Below are positions 22,548-34,190 of a stretch of DNA of 64,000 nt, piece after piece. Below the pieces are notes generated by a model that made no database searches, was not told the origin of the DNA, and saw nothing but the letters and a program-made list of their open reading frames with translations. The position numbers were made by a program, and so were the translations under genes. The DNA is from Rhodosorus marinus (taxonomy: Eukaryota > Rhodophyta > Stylonematophyceae > Stylonematales > Stylonemataceae). The stretch lies in assembly GCA_029953675.1 (NCBI GenBank), contig JAMWBK010000006.1, forward strand, positions 1,860,001 through 1,924,000, given 5' to 3'. Within the stretch, counting starts at the first letter, position 1. The number at the start of each line of letters is the position of its first letter.

Positions 22548-25500
22548 ATGGACAATCATATCTCCTCGATTTATCGTAACTCACGAGTCACAACCTCTGA
22601 AATTCTTCACTTAAACCCAAGAGCTTTCTGCTCCCTCAAACAAAAAAGGTCAAGAACTTCATGTTCCATTCCACTGCATGCAAGCTCTAACGTCAGGCCC
22701 GGTGCACCCACCCACCCCGGACAGAAAAAGAGAAGCGCGCAACCCAACAAGTAGACGAAGCAAAGGGACAGATATTCAACTGCTCTCAGAACACCGTGGC
22801 CTTGGAAAACGGAACAGGGTGAGACAAAAAAAAATTCCAAGAAGCTCCCGCGCTGCTCCCTCCCTCAAGAATGTCTCACCACCCGAGACAAAAAAAACGA
22901 AAAAAAAACCACAAAACTTCACCAAAGTTCCCCACACAACGAATGCTGGGCAAAACTCCGCTCTCTCCCACTTCACGAATTCGGACACTCAGCCCTTACA
23001 AGTACTTTCTCACATCCGTTCCCTAACGTTTGCCCAGCTTTTTCACTTTGTTTTTCATTCTATGTCCTCACCATGCGGAACAGAAAACGTTATCCCACAT
23101 TTCTTTCCACTATATTAATGATCCGCTTCCAAAAGTTTCCCCCTTCTCCCTTTCAAGGCACTTTTATCAGCCCACCTTCGAACTCCCGATTCCCATTCAA
23201 AAAAAAATATGACAGAAAATCCCTTCCCAAAACAAACCCCTTCCCCCCCCCCCCCAAAACACAATAAACATCGTTTTTGGAAAACAAAAAAATACAATCC
23301 ACAATTGTCGAATATATTTTTACATAAATATCCATTATAGACAATACTCGCAGGGGGGTGAGATTAGGGGATTCCAGACTAAAAACCTGCCCGTTCCAAT
23401 TTCTGCGCAACGAAGGCATAAAACAAAAAAGGCATCGTCACTACTACCAGTGGAAGTATGAGAGACTTAAAATATTTCCTGCTCTGGTGAAATACTTTTT
23501 AACTGTTCCGATATGAGGAGGTTGGGTTTTTTGTTTTTGGGCGCGGGATGATAATTTACAGGTTAGCAAAATTCGCTCCTCCTCCCCCCCCCCCGCGCTT
23601 CCGCGTTAACAGCGTGAATCCCCTGGCGCACCAATAAAAAAAAAAAAAGAGGGGGAACGTGTCGGTGTGAGATACAAATAGCCAAAAATACCATAACAAT
23701 CCCTGGAATGGGAAAAAAGTTTTATAATTCAAAGGTCGGGTTGCGCTGGATTAAGGCGTATTTCAGCTAATGATTAACGGGAAAAGATCTTCTGTCATGG
23801 AAATGCGCCTAGATTTGTAAGTAAGTACCTGCAGAAGGATAATGCAGGAATAATACTTGCTGCAATCCGTGTAGTATTTTTCAAAAAAGATCCAGAAACA
23901 GAGAGAACACATCGTACAACGTCAAAAGAGATGGGGAGGGGGACGAAGCGAATCAAAAATAGGATTTAAGACTCGTACGTATAGTGGCAAGAAGAGGGGG
24001 GCGGGCGGAGATGTTTTTTAAATCTCAACATGTTTGGATCTTACGGCGTTTAGTAGTGTTTAGTAGTAGAGGGGGGCCGAATTGAGTATAACAAAACATA
24101 GGATTCCGAGTAGGGTCAAAACTGTTCAGAATTCTTATGTTCTTCGTTTGGGATCTGTTGAATATTTTATAGTCTTTTATTATTGACAAGAACCCACAAA
24201 ATATATAGTGAATATTTTACGGTCTTTTATTATCTTCAAGAACATAAAAAAATATAGAGAATATTTCATGGTCTTTTATTGTCTTCAAGAAAACACAAAA
24301 TATGTGGTAGTTTGAGAACGTAATTCGAAACATTTTTTTCGATAAATTTTGAGTTATTTCAGATCTACCCCCCCCCCCCACGACGCCAAACTCAGTTGGC
24401 TAATGAGTTGTTTTTATGATTGGAGATAGATTGGTGGTATATTTTACAACCCTATGGTTTTTATTATTTTTGGCCAGGTTTTTTGTTTATTTTAGGACGA
24501 AGACGAATGGTGGAATATTTCATGGAAAAGATTAGAGTTCATTTATTCAGTCCTCTTCCAATCTCGACTTACAAAAAACTTTGAAAAACGACAATTTGAA
24601 TCACTAAGAGTTTGGACTATGCAGCAAACGTGGACAGGGAGGTCGAGCCCCGGGGGGGGAGCGGGAAAAGCAATCGATGTGGTTAGAAAGAGACTTTAAC
24701 AGGACTGAAAAAGAACCCCAACATTCGGAGAAAATCGCTGTTTACTGAACTTAAAAAATAGTTTGCTGAGTTTTTCATGTCCACAAGAAAGTTGAGGGGT
24801 TGAAAGAGAACAAGAAAGATCTGGGATGGCCTTGAAACAGTTTTTGATTTTTCAACACTTTCTTCTGGAGGATCGTTTTGTTGTTTTGGTTGCTTCCTGT
24901 GTGTTTAGTGTAATGGTTCTGTGTTCTGTTCCCAACAGTTTGGATTCACTCGTTAGAATGAATGTTTTATTTTTTTTTTAGTGTATTAACGGAGACTGTA
25001 ACACATGGAAGGGTGTCGTGCCCTTTTGTATCTACTAAGGCTATGGCAGCTCTGATGAGGTTTTTTCATTTCAATAGAGCTGGGTTACAAACAAGAAATA
25101 TAGGAGGGGTCTGTTTAAGCCTCTAGAAGCTCTTCCACAGTGCCAACGCCAAGGGTCCCTGAAGTTTCATATTGCTGAGAAATGATCCATTGTGTGAAAT
25201 GCCTCCCCTCTCTTGGTTTCTCCTGAGATGATTAAGTTCCCTTCTGGTTGTGGTCACTTTAGCATTAGCCTGCTATTTTTTGCTCTGCTTTTCATTCTCT
25301 CCTTTTGGTTTGTATAGTTGTACTTGTTTCCACAGACAATAGTAGTCGTACTCAACCCAGGCGAAAACCAAGAGCTTTGCTTCACCGGGGTAGATTTTGA
25401 CGAGGTCTCGATTGCGTACCATCGAAAACACATGCCTAGTGATATTATCCGTATCCGTAGTGATTGGATTTGGGAAACAGGCTTCTGATTTTCCTTGACG

Positions 25501-27428
25501 ACTCTTTCAGTTGAGGAGACTCCTGCTCATTAGGCGTATAGAAGTGCGCTAGCTCCCTTAGCCATAAAACCAGAGCGCGCATGGATGCACCGGCACAACC
25601 GACCAGCGCCATAAACCAAGTGCGTTTTATGCCTTGCTGAGAAGGTGGATAGATAGGTTCAAATCGTCGGTGCTCCTAAAAGAGTCTGAATACTGGGGTC
25701 TTTCAACTTATGCGGCAGAGGCCAACTTCGTTGACAGAACGCGAGTGTTCTTGGCGGTATAGTCAACGAATAAGCCGCGTGTACCGGGGACGTGTCGATC
25801 CTTGATGCTCCAGGAAGCTCTGAGAGGAGACGGGAAAGGCACCCACGGGTGTTGCGAGAGCAATGTCAACACCGGGAGCCAAAGATCAAGGTCGGGTTTC
25901 GTTTTCTTCGCAGGGGATGTGCATATTCCAGCTCCACCAGCAGCAGATAAAAATGATTGAAGGTCTCCGGATGTACACCGTCACATGGTACTATCTCTCG
26001 GAATACGGGTGTGTTATTCAAACGCCTGTTTGGGAAGGGAAGGGGGGTTGTGTTAACATATCGTCCCAAGAGCAAATTCTTTCCGTGTGGAAGAATAGGT
26101 CTCCAGCCGAGATGTGAGCCAATAGTGCACATTTCACAAACCGATAAGAGGCTATCAGATGTCAGACAACAGTACTTGCTTCAACGAAAAAGATAAACGG
26201 CTATTAGGACTCCCTTACATAGCTGGTTGATGTTGGTCGCCATTGAATATGTGAGTTCCCTCCATATTTCAAGGTTGGACATTTCAGGATGATGGATGAG
26301 GTGAATTCAAGATATTTTATCTAGCAGACATATATAGACGGAAATCCCTCACATGATAGTTGCATATACAAACGTTTTTCTCCTCTGAAAAGGAGACCGA
26401 GCTCGGTTTGAATATAGTTGGAACCCGCAGGCATTTAGTTTCGTACGGGTTTCTTGGATTTTCAAAAGTCACAATGTCGAAATTCAGGTAAAAGCTTGGC
26501 ATATACTCGTTAGAAACGGTTGGAGTTTTGTACAAAAGGTTTCCCATCCCTTGCTGCCCTTTTTCTTTTCTCACCTAAATAGCGACACGCTCGGTCTCGG
26601 AGTTTTTGATGTGAAAAGTAGTATTTACGTTTCTGAATTGTCGTCGTCTGCATACAAAACCGGCGGATTACCACCCGCCCTTTTTCCAATCTACAGTGTC
26701 TCACGTTCTCCAAAACAATAGTAGTTTTGCCCGGTACTGCATTCATGGCGAAGTCCAAATCATCAAAAAGAAAGAATTCCTCCCCCTCTCCCCCGACAGT
26801 CGCATTTGAAAATCTTAACATTTTAACCTGGATAATAAAGTGGCTACATCAGTATAATAATGGTCTCAAATTGTTTTTAAGAAGATTGTGAAAGAAAATA
26901 CGTTGCGTCCAAAAAAATTGAGTTTTTGGGTTTTTGTTGTTTTTCTTCGAACGCCGCGCAGGGCGACATGCGCCAACTACGTACTTGAGCACCAAGCAAT
27001 TTTTTTGGTTAGTTGTTCTCGCCTCAAAAAATTTAGTTTTTTTCAATATTTTCAATCTCTCTTCCCCTTCCCCCCTCTCTCTTCCGATTCGCGTCTACCA
27101 GAATATGCACTTATGAAATTTGGATATATATTGACAACCTAGCGACTCAGCCTCGCCTTATCCGGAGCTTTGAGAATTTTATACGCCCTATAATTTTTTG
27201 GTGAATCAAAATCAACACAAAAACAAAGAGAAAACAAATAAATAGTCATAATATTGAATAGTGATAATATTTATCCAGAGGAAAATATTGTCACAAAAAC
27301 ATTTGTGTCAAGTGAAAGAAGACCATGAAAAAGTGATCAAATCCGTGAATGATGGTGAATTATTATGAAGTAATGAGAGTAGGAAGGAATAGCGGTTTTT
27401 TCTGTTGAATTAGGCAGTAAGAGATCCT
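22548..27428. other. Gene-poor region: zinc-finger gene leader, homopolymers, tandem repeat
   Basis: 22600-23260 is the C/A-rich leader of the minus zinc-finger gene; the 146-aa plus frame over it is antisense. Poly-C runs occur at 23243-23255, 23584-23594 and 24368-24379. A 3-copy tandem repeat lies at 24161-24309. Minus-strand 26821-26510 holds a 103-aa ATG frame (FLFDDLDFAMNAVPGKTTIV) of unknown status. No family was recognised anywhere in this stretch. Confidence 0.45.
24161..24309. repeat. Tandem repeat, three diverged copies of about 50 bp
   Basis: Units start near 24161, 24211 and 24260. Each reads GAATATTT, two to four variable bases, GGTCTTTTATT or AGTCTTTTATT, then a CAAGAA block and an A/T-rich tail ending near ATATAG or ATATGTGG. 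A partial similar block (GAATATTTCATGG) recurs near 24511. AT-rich and non-coding. Confidence 0.8.
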
Positions 27429-28132
27429 GTGCGCGAGATACGTAGACTTTCACGTTTTGAACAAATTAGGTCTTTTGGTGGTTTGGGAAGAGTATTAAAA
27501 AGTTTGGCAAGGCCAAGTGAGTTTATGATTCAAATGGGTTGGTTTCGTTGGAAAACGGATGGTCGCGCTGAGGAGCGGTTGTCTTTTTGTGCGGCAGTAA
27601 GACAACAATTTTTGACCCTCTTTCGTTGTTTTTTTTTTATTCGCACCTGAGATATACAGACTCTTGGAGCTGCGCTCTCGCTTGGCTCTCTCTCGTCCCG
27701 CCTCTGTGTTTCAGTGTCGGGATGACGGTTGGAAGTTATCGATCCCGACGACGCTTGGCGTGTTCAAAAACGAAGCTTCCTTGAGGTTGAAACGATTCTC
27801 ATTTCGAGTGATAAAAATGGTTTCTTTCGCGACAAGGAGGTCCTGTGTACAATTTTGGTTTTTCCTGGAATCGCATCCGCACTTCTCCGAACACGAACTC
27901 TCTCCGGCTTTGTATTTGGGGTTCGAGAATACACGCGGGGGGAAATTGGGGACAGCAAAGTGCTAGTACCCAGAGTTTCCGAATAGCGCCCTCAGTAGAA
28001 TCAATCCCACCACGTCCGAGGTTGTTGTTTGTCGATTCAAGCCAGCGTTTCTTGTCGGAAATGCTCCGCTCTGCGCCTCATACGTATTCGCTCCGAGTTG
28101 CCATACGCGAGGAAAAAATACAGACTCACTAA
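27429..28132 (+). CDS. Possible unrecognised gene, exons unresolved
   Basis: 27429-27596 reads openly (RFEQIRSFGGLGRVLKSLAR, then SEFMIQMGWFRWKTDGRAE) and ends at a GTAAGA donor. After an acceptor near 27714, at least two frames stay open for over 80 codons, one including EVIDPDDAWRVQKRSFLEVE and ending at 27986. I cannot decide between them, and no ATG start is evident. No family recognised. Confidence 0.25.
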
Positions 28133-28555
28133 GCATTCTTGATCAAGTGTATTTCAATGCAACACGGCGCCACATCTTCAAGGCCCAAGACGAGCTCACA
28201 CTTTTTTTTACGCCAAATTCTTGAGCACAGGAGTAGCATGGTTGGTTGTCCATCGGCATGCCATCATCGTATTTTTGGGACCCTGAAAGCTCAGCAAGAC
28301 TATGATTCACTTCTCCATGGTCACACTCTCCGTAGAAAGCGATTTCCATTATGTTTTGATGTAAAAATATATGGGAAATCCGATCTTTGGAAACGTCTGA
28401 AACTCCATTTTTCGGACCAGTAAGTTTATCGGGCGCTCGTGGCTCGTCTTGGACTTAAACTGGAAGCGCAACCGTAGTGGCAACCGCACACAACGGCACT
28501 AAAGGACGCTAGAACAAGTGGAGAATGTGAAAGAAGCCAAATTCAACCGCGCAAA
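28133..28555. other. Intergenic, nothing recognised
   Basis: Short open frames only; no splice-consistent model, repeat or RNA gene seen. Confidence 0.4.
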
Positions 28556-29309
28556 CTAGCTTCTAAGGGAAAGACACCCGTTGCCGATGAATCGCGTGCC
28601 ATTACATTGACAGCAAACTAGGCATTTCCGCGCCGTTAGCTTACAATTGATTCCTTCCCTCACCGAACCAAAAGCCTTACCTTTGTGCTCATGACGTTGT
28701 GTAACTTCCACAAGAAATTCTGTTGCGCGCCTCCCGACGCTGTCCAAATGCCTCCACAATAGTAGAGGGACAAGTGTGGAATCATTTCGATTGCCCAGCG
28801 TATCTCCATAATGGGCCAGCTTACTACCTTCAGCTCGGGTACTCGCATACCTCGATGGACTAGCAGCACATGACACATTCGTTGGAGCGAATGGGGACGG
28901 GACATCCACGTGAATGACATATTGTGGCTGTCGGTGCGGTGATGTCGGGCCAAGATGTCCGGACGCAGTCGACTTCCAACCCCAAAATTGCTCAGGTTCC
29001 ACGAAATATATCGCGTAATGCTACTCGCGGAGGTAGTTGCGTCTGAAAGCCGAGGCGCGAAGGGCTAGGCGACACTTCAGGTGTACAATAGTGCGTATGA
29101 AGCTCTTCCAAGATGAGCAAAACCCGGCAATGGGCGCAACTGTATAAACTCGTTATTGTGGGTGAGCTAATCCATCGAATTATGGCATCGAGTTGATATA
29201 GTTTGCAAAGGCAGTGCACATCAAAAATTCTCGAATCAGCAGGTCGCGGTTGATTATCATCTTCCAAAGCATTGAATAGCCGGCTCGAACCAGCCGCGGT
29301 TCTCTGCAA
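28556..29309 (-). CDS. Possible unrecognised multi-exon protein
   Basis: Read leftward: an acceptor near 29309, then a long open stretch (RLFNALEDDNQPRPADSRIF, then CLCKLYQLDAIIRW). A possible 57-nt intron lies near 29075-29018. Next come EPEQFWGWKSTASGHLG and STLVPLLLWRHLDSVGRRA. A GTAAGG donor near 28682 joins in phase to a last exon, 28617-28556, encoding CCQCNGTRFIGNGC and a stop. The Cys cluster vaguely recalls DnaJ-type CxxCxGxG zinc motifs but is too short to call. No start codon found. Function unknown. Confidence 0.3.
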
Positions 29310-30574
29310 TATTCGTCATTCTGCGTCAAGCATATGCCATAGCTGGCAAGCGGTATTCCTCTTGTTTCTGGAGCTTGTCTGACCCAGCGAGTGGTAGATG
29401 CCTCGTTCTGTGTCCGTTTTACTGCGTTTCATTTCTTCGGAAAGCTTGAATCTAGCAACCTCTTGGTAAGCGCCTGTACCCAAGATGTGGCCTCATCATA
29501 TGAGCTTCGCAGGAGTGTCTTCGGCCAGTCCTTCACTTTCGTTTCATTGTCTTCGATTCGGTTCGGGGGTCTTGGATGTGCTTGTGCTGAATCCGAAATA
29601 GAGATGCGAGTTCTCGGCTACCCAGAAGCTAGAGAGCTTGAGATTTTGAGCTTGCGAAAATAGTGCCCACTGGGATCCAACATAGAGTCCAAGTATCAGG
29701 CGCCGCAGCTTCGGCTATATGAATTGGACACACCGAATGAACGCATTGAAGGAAACGCTCCCCTGCCGAGTTGCAGCCGGTCCGTAGGTGACAGGCGCGT
29801 GTATTGTCCCGGATACTAGCGGAAGGCGTATTGCTGCGCACGTAAGATTCACGTAAGATTTCTGATCGCTCTGTTGGTTCTATCGTCTCCAGAACATGTC
29901 CCTGTATTCGTGAGGTATTGGCGGGCTTGGATACTAGGGGGTTCTGATCTCATCACACACAAACCGCCACTCCTGTTGAGGCGAGGACGGTAATTGCTTC
30001 AGGGATCAGCAGGCGAAACAGTTGTGAAACAATAGTTTCAGTAAAGCTCAACATCGACAGTTGACGGAGATATGCGAAGCTAATAGTAGTAGCAGCGAGA
30101 TTCTCCAGTCTTTTGGTGAGCGCTCACTGGAGGAAGAACAGATTCACTATCGCGTAGTATGGACTGGCATGTGGCGCGTATCGGTTAGACAGTGAATTTT
30201 GGTCCAGTCGTGAACATCGCATGGTATTCAATCTCTAGCTTACCCCAAGGGATTCCGACGAAAAGTGGCCAATAGTGTATATGTCCGACCGGCACACTAG
30301 GGTTTCACTCTACGAATTCCTAAACAATTGGAGTTCTTTATTAAATTTCTCAATCCAGACTAGCCTTCGATTCGTAGAACCGCCAAACCCGCATTTGCGC
30401 AGCGCACAATTGAGCGCCTAGTCTGACTTTTGGAGCACCATCCGGAATGCATTGGCTACCAATGGACTTGCTGTCCAGCCAGCAGGTATCCATTGCTTCT
30501 CGGTTCGCGACCGAAACAGGACACGCTTGGCCAGTCTATGATTTCCTATGTACAATACAAGCAACTAATCACAC
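29310..30574. other. Intergenic, nothing supported
   Basis: A 90-codon plus frame at 29391-29663 begins at GTG and has no recognisable features. No repeats, RNA genes or leader-type skew. Confidence 0.4.
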
Positions 30575-31236
30575 TCATGTCACTACCCTTCCGTGCACGC
30601 GATGATCAACTATGGCATCTGAGCCACTCATATGCTTCTCGGCGCGGCTAAGGAGCTCCAGTGCCTCTTCGACCTATACATAGTCACAAGAACGATAGTT
30701 CTCAGCACAGCCCTCTGCACTTGCAAGTACAATGTTGGAGGACCTACCTTCTGCTTTGCCTCGTTGTATCGTCCTCGGGAAGCAGCTAAGCGTGCATCGT
30801 GGGCAGCCTTCATTTCGAGCAGTTTATCGCGAGCTTGTCGTTTCAGAGCGCATCGTACATTTGCCATAATGAGGTCGGGGTCCTCAGAGGGAAGACCAAC
30901 AACGACGTTCGATCTCGTTGCTCTATCCAGTTGGGCTAGCTTTTGAGGGAGTTTCAACTCCTCTGAGATGAGACTCACATCATGCTGAGAGAAAAATCGA
31001 TGGGTGAGATACCTGCTATACCAAGTGCGACTTTTCACGTTACCTACCTTGATACTCGATGTGAGCAACTGGAGAAAGAGCTGCCTGAGATTCAGCAAAG
31101 CTTTCTTGTCTTCCTCGCTCTGAAAATCCGCGAAACATGCCAAGAAATTTTCTTCCGAACAGCTTTCCAACGTGCTGGAGATGGCCATCTCTACGACCGA
31201 GTTCATTCTCGATTCCCTCGTTTCTTCCATGGTCAT
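30575..31236 (-). CDS. PMF1/Nnf1-like kinetochore (MIS12 complex) subunit, 3 exons
   Basis: Exons read leftward 31236-31048, 30984-30748 and 30673-30575 give 174 aa. The protein is almost all helical: SVVEMAISSTLESCSEENFL, ACFADFQSEEDKKALLNLRQ, then LISEELKLPQKLAQLD, and a coiled coil from KRQARDKLLEMKAAHDARLA onward. The N-terminal helical hairpin followed by a xxISEExxLxxKLxxLD segment resembles Nnf1/PMF1, which pairs with Mis12 in the kinetochore. The first intron is 63 nt without an in-frame stop, so the frame stays open if it is retained. A second ATG two codons downstream (31230) is also possible. A C/A-rich leader lies at 31240-31440. Identity is by pattern, not by diagnostic residues. 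Confidence 0.55.
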
Positions 31237-31442
31237 TCACGTGAATCCTTCACCGGCGCAACACGAGACGAAGTACACAGTATTCTCACATCCAAGTCCA
31301 CATAACATCGGTCATCGTGTATCATCACGCGAGTGTATACTGTCGTCTTCCCCTTCACTGAATCAGTTTTCCGTAGCTACTTGGCTTCCCCAACGCAAAA
31401 CCCACAACAACAGCATCCTAGCCGTTACGTTTCAAATAATTT

Positions 31443-31753
31443 TCAAAAAAACCTCACGAGAATAAATGATTGAAGACAATCAAAATAAGACTTCGGTACT
31501 GTTTCAAAATAATCCTCTTTGACACGAAAACGATGTTTCTGCGAAGATTCAGTGTGCGCGACTATTCCTCTCAATAAGCCGAGGAAAAAATCCTTGAAAA
31601 AAAGAAGATTTTGGTCTGCTACTGCCCCTTCTTTATCCACCAGTCTGGTGGACAGGCTGTCACCTAGTTCCTGCGCCAATCACTTCCGGTAGCACCTGAG
31701 CCATCTACGCCATCTGCGGTGGGCTCCAGGTACTCATCCCAAGGAGCCGACAT
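31443..31753 (-). CDS. Possible small protein, 2 exons, unrecognised
   Basis: Exons read leftward 31753-31709 (MSAPWDEYLEPTADG) and 31670-31443 join in phase across a 38-nt GT-AG intron to 90 aa. The second exon reads ELGDSLSTRLVDKEGAVADQ, then NLLFFKDFFLGLLRGIVAHT and ends ILVRFF. Without the intron the frames do not connect. No family recognised. It lies just upstream of the PMF1-like gene on the same strand, within what would be that gene's promoter. Confidence 0.35.
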
Positions 31754-32959
31754 CCTTTGGTTTTTAAATTATGCAGATCCTGAAGATTCAACATCATGTA
31801 TTCCGAAAGAACAAACCGGAGAGTAAAAAGGCTAGGAACAATCCGAGGGAACGGCGGCCCATCCCCACTAGGGCGACGTTAGAATGCCACATCGCAAAAG
31901 TCAACGAAGAGAAGAAACGCGAGTGATATCGGGATCGCGGAAACGGCCCCGATCATATCTGTTGAATCGGCGGTCAAGCGTTTACAAATGGATCTCATAA
32001 GGGGCAGAGTTCGGGAACGGTTTTAGCGTAGTCGGAAACGATAGTAAGCTAGGAAGGACATAACTTCGCAGGGAAGAACAGATGCTGACTGCGACCTGAG
32101 TGCAGCGAATGGGGCTCGTCAAGGAGCCTTTCCGAAATTCGCTATCATGCCCGTTCCCATTTGCAACATTTTGGGCGTCCCAGCAAAATCCAAAGTAGTT
32201 GACCTCTTGAAGATCGACGAATTTCTGGAGTGCGCATGTCGCCGTTTAGTGCATTTGGCGATCGCAATTTGTAAGCATACCTCGTTCTCGCTTTTGAAAC
32301 CCGAGAAATTTGTCCTGAGATTTAGTTCCGAGTTTCTTCACAACCCGTTCTTCTTCTTGTAGAAAGTGGACCTACACCGGGAAATCATCCACTTCCGTGC
32401 CAATCTCAGGAGCTCCTGTGTAGTACAAACATGGAGTAGATCGCTAGGAAAAGTTTGCATTTTCAGATGCTTCCGAAGGGTGTGACTCACGGTCTCATAC
32501 CAGTGTGATCCGCGTCTACGGATTCTCTACAATCGCAACGATTTTCCCTGTTAACCCACCAGCAAAGTGGTTTTTCCCTTGGGCTTAGCATCAATCAACT
32601 TTTTGAAGAATTTGATTGATATAGATAGCTTGGTTTTTTATAGACCGATCTTCTTCTTGTTTCGAAAAATGCCGAACAAGAAATCCAATCCAATTCCGCC
32701 CCCAAAAAAATCGCACGGCACTGATGCAGACCTCCCGACCACTTGCATGCAAGTGTTGTTGTTCCATCATTGCAATCGATCAACTTGTAAACTTATGCGG
32801 GTAGGCTGACCGACTAAGGCCCCAATTTTCTATCTGACAGCAGCGTACATCCTAGCGCAAAACTGCGCAAAACTGCACAGCCGCGCATAGATAAGCATTG
32901 CTCAGAAATGTGATTGTCCTGGCACGGCTCTGATGGAGTCTGATACTTCTCTGTACAGT
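31754..32959. other. Intergenic, nothing firmly supported
   Basis: A 71-codon plus ATG frame at 32147-32362 (MPVPICNILGVPAKSKVVDL) has a GTAAGC donor at 32270 but no partner exon that I can identify. A short direct repeat of GCAAAACTGC lies near 32858-32876. Confidence 0.4.
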
Positions 32960-34190
32960 TCAAATCATTGCGGCCTCAACGAATATGCTGAAGTTTGCTA
33001 CTGTGAACGCTTTACCAATTTCGGGTCGGCGGGCTCAAGGATCTCACCTTTGCAATCTGAAGATTTAGCTTTGGTCACGAAGTTTCCCAGCAACGTCGCG
33101 CTTAACCGCTTGGAAGCCACCGGGATTCTGACCAATTGTTCAGCGCCAAATTCTTCAAAACGATGTGGGAAGGTCCCCGTCTTGCTCGTAAATGGCCCTC
33201 GACTGGCTATGCAAAACCCCGCGGAACGGCGAACGAAATAGAGTTGGGCAAGATTGTACAGCGGCGCTTGGAACGGGTCCGTGTCCCTAAAGGACCGCAG
33301 CGCCAATGGTTTTCCTGGTAATGCGAGAAGCTACCGTTGGTGCGAATCCAGCATGTGATGTGTTCAGATGCTCGTGATATTTCATGCAATCATAGAGTAG
33401 AAAAAAACCACATACGGTACTTCATCGTACACGAATTATCAACTCGTCGATTTGGAAGCTGCTGAACTTCAAAGCGCCGCTCAGTCCTTTCGATCAAGAC
33501 AAAGCGCGTTGCCGGCGATAGTTACAGAGCTCTAGGAGAAGTATGTAACATGCGGTCGTTTCTCCCGGTTGCTTTCGACAATCTCATGATCCATGTCGGC
33601 TCGAAGGCTTTTCGGAGTATACACATACGCTATGACAGATACCATGGATTCTATGTGACCATCCGCTTGAGCCAAGCACTGAAACCCGCAATTTCGAACG
33701 GTAGAATAGCCAAAACCTGCGCCTGATTGCAATTTGTTGAGAATTCCATCTTGCAAGATGGTGGCGGCGCATTGGCGCATGTAAGCACCTAGGATCAGAT
33801 CTCAGAACCGGATGCAAATAACAGACATCTCTAGTCGTTCCGGATGAACGGAAGAAAATGGTTTGAATTTTTGCGCGGTGGTTTGGCGCGGTGGTTTAAC
33901 ATCTCCGTGGAACTTCCCGGGGCGAAAGCAATCTAATTCCGGGCAAGCTCCAGCAGCCGCGCCAAACCATCGCGCATAATCTAAAAAGACGTACCAATTT
34001 TTTCGGAGGGTGCCTTTTCAACAAAATCTATCAAGTATCGTAGCCAGGACCTCTTTCTATTGTACCACGTGCCTGCCACTATTGAATAAAACGCCCTCCA
34101 CCAATAATTCTTCTTCCACCTTGCCGACCCGATAGCTAGTCCATGTACACCTATTAACCACGTAGAAAAACACTGAAGAATAAACATCAA
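32960..34190 (-). CDS. Unrecognised multi-exon gene, partial model
   Basis: Read leftward: first exon 34190-34000 from ATG (MMFILQCFSTWLIGVHGLAI ... NRKRSWLRYLIDFVEKAPSE) ending at GTACGT. It joins in phase to an exon from about 33789 (YMRQCAATILQDGILNKLQS, SGAGFGYSTVRNCGFQCLAQ, VSVIAYVYTPKSLRADMD) whose 3' end near 33550 is unclear. Another long exon covers about 33330-33052 (FRDTDPFQAPLYNLAQLYFV, RFEEFGAEQLVRIPVASKRL). A GTGAGA donor then joins in phase to VANFSIFVEAAMI and a stop at 32960-32962. The middle junction is unresolved. The C/A-rich tract at 34200-34330 fits a leader. No domain recognised; function unknown. Confidence 0.4.
33873..33975. repeat. Long inverted repeat (hairpin) with 20-nt arms
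   Basis: The arm at 33873-33892 (GCGCGGTGGTTTGGCGCGGT) pairs over its full length with the arm at 33956-33975. The two non-Watson-Crick positions become G-U pairs in plus-strand RNA. The arms are 63 nt apart, with a smaller CCCGG/CCGGG pairing inside the loop. The element lies in the putative first intron of the unknown minus gene. Confidence 0.8.

Noticed and set aside
22678-23118. 146-aa plus-strand open frame
   Set aside because: It is antisense to the C/A-rich leader of the minus zinc-finger gene. Composition is Pro/Lys/Thr simple sequence with no domain.
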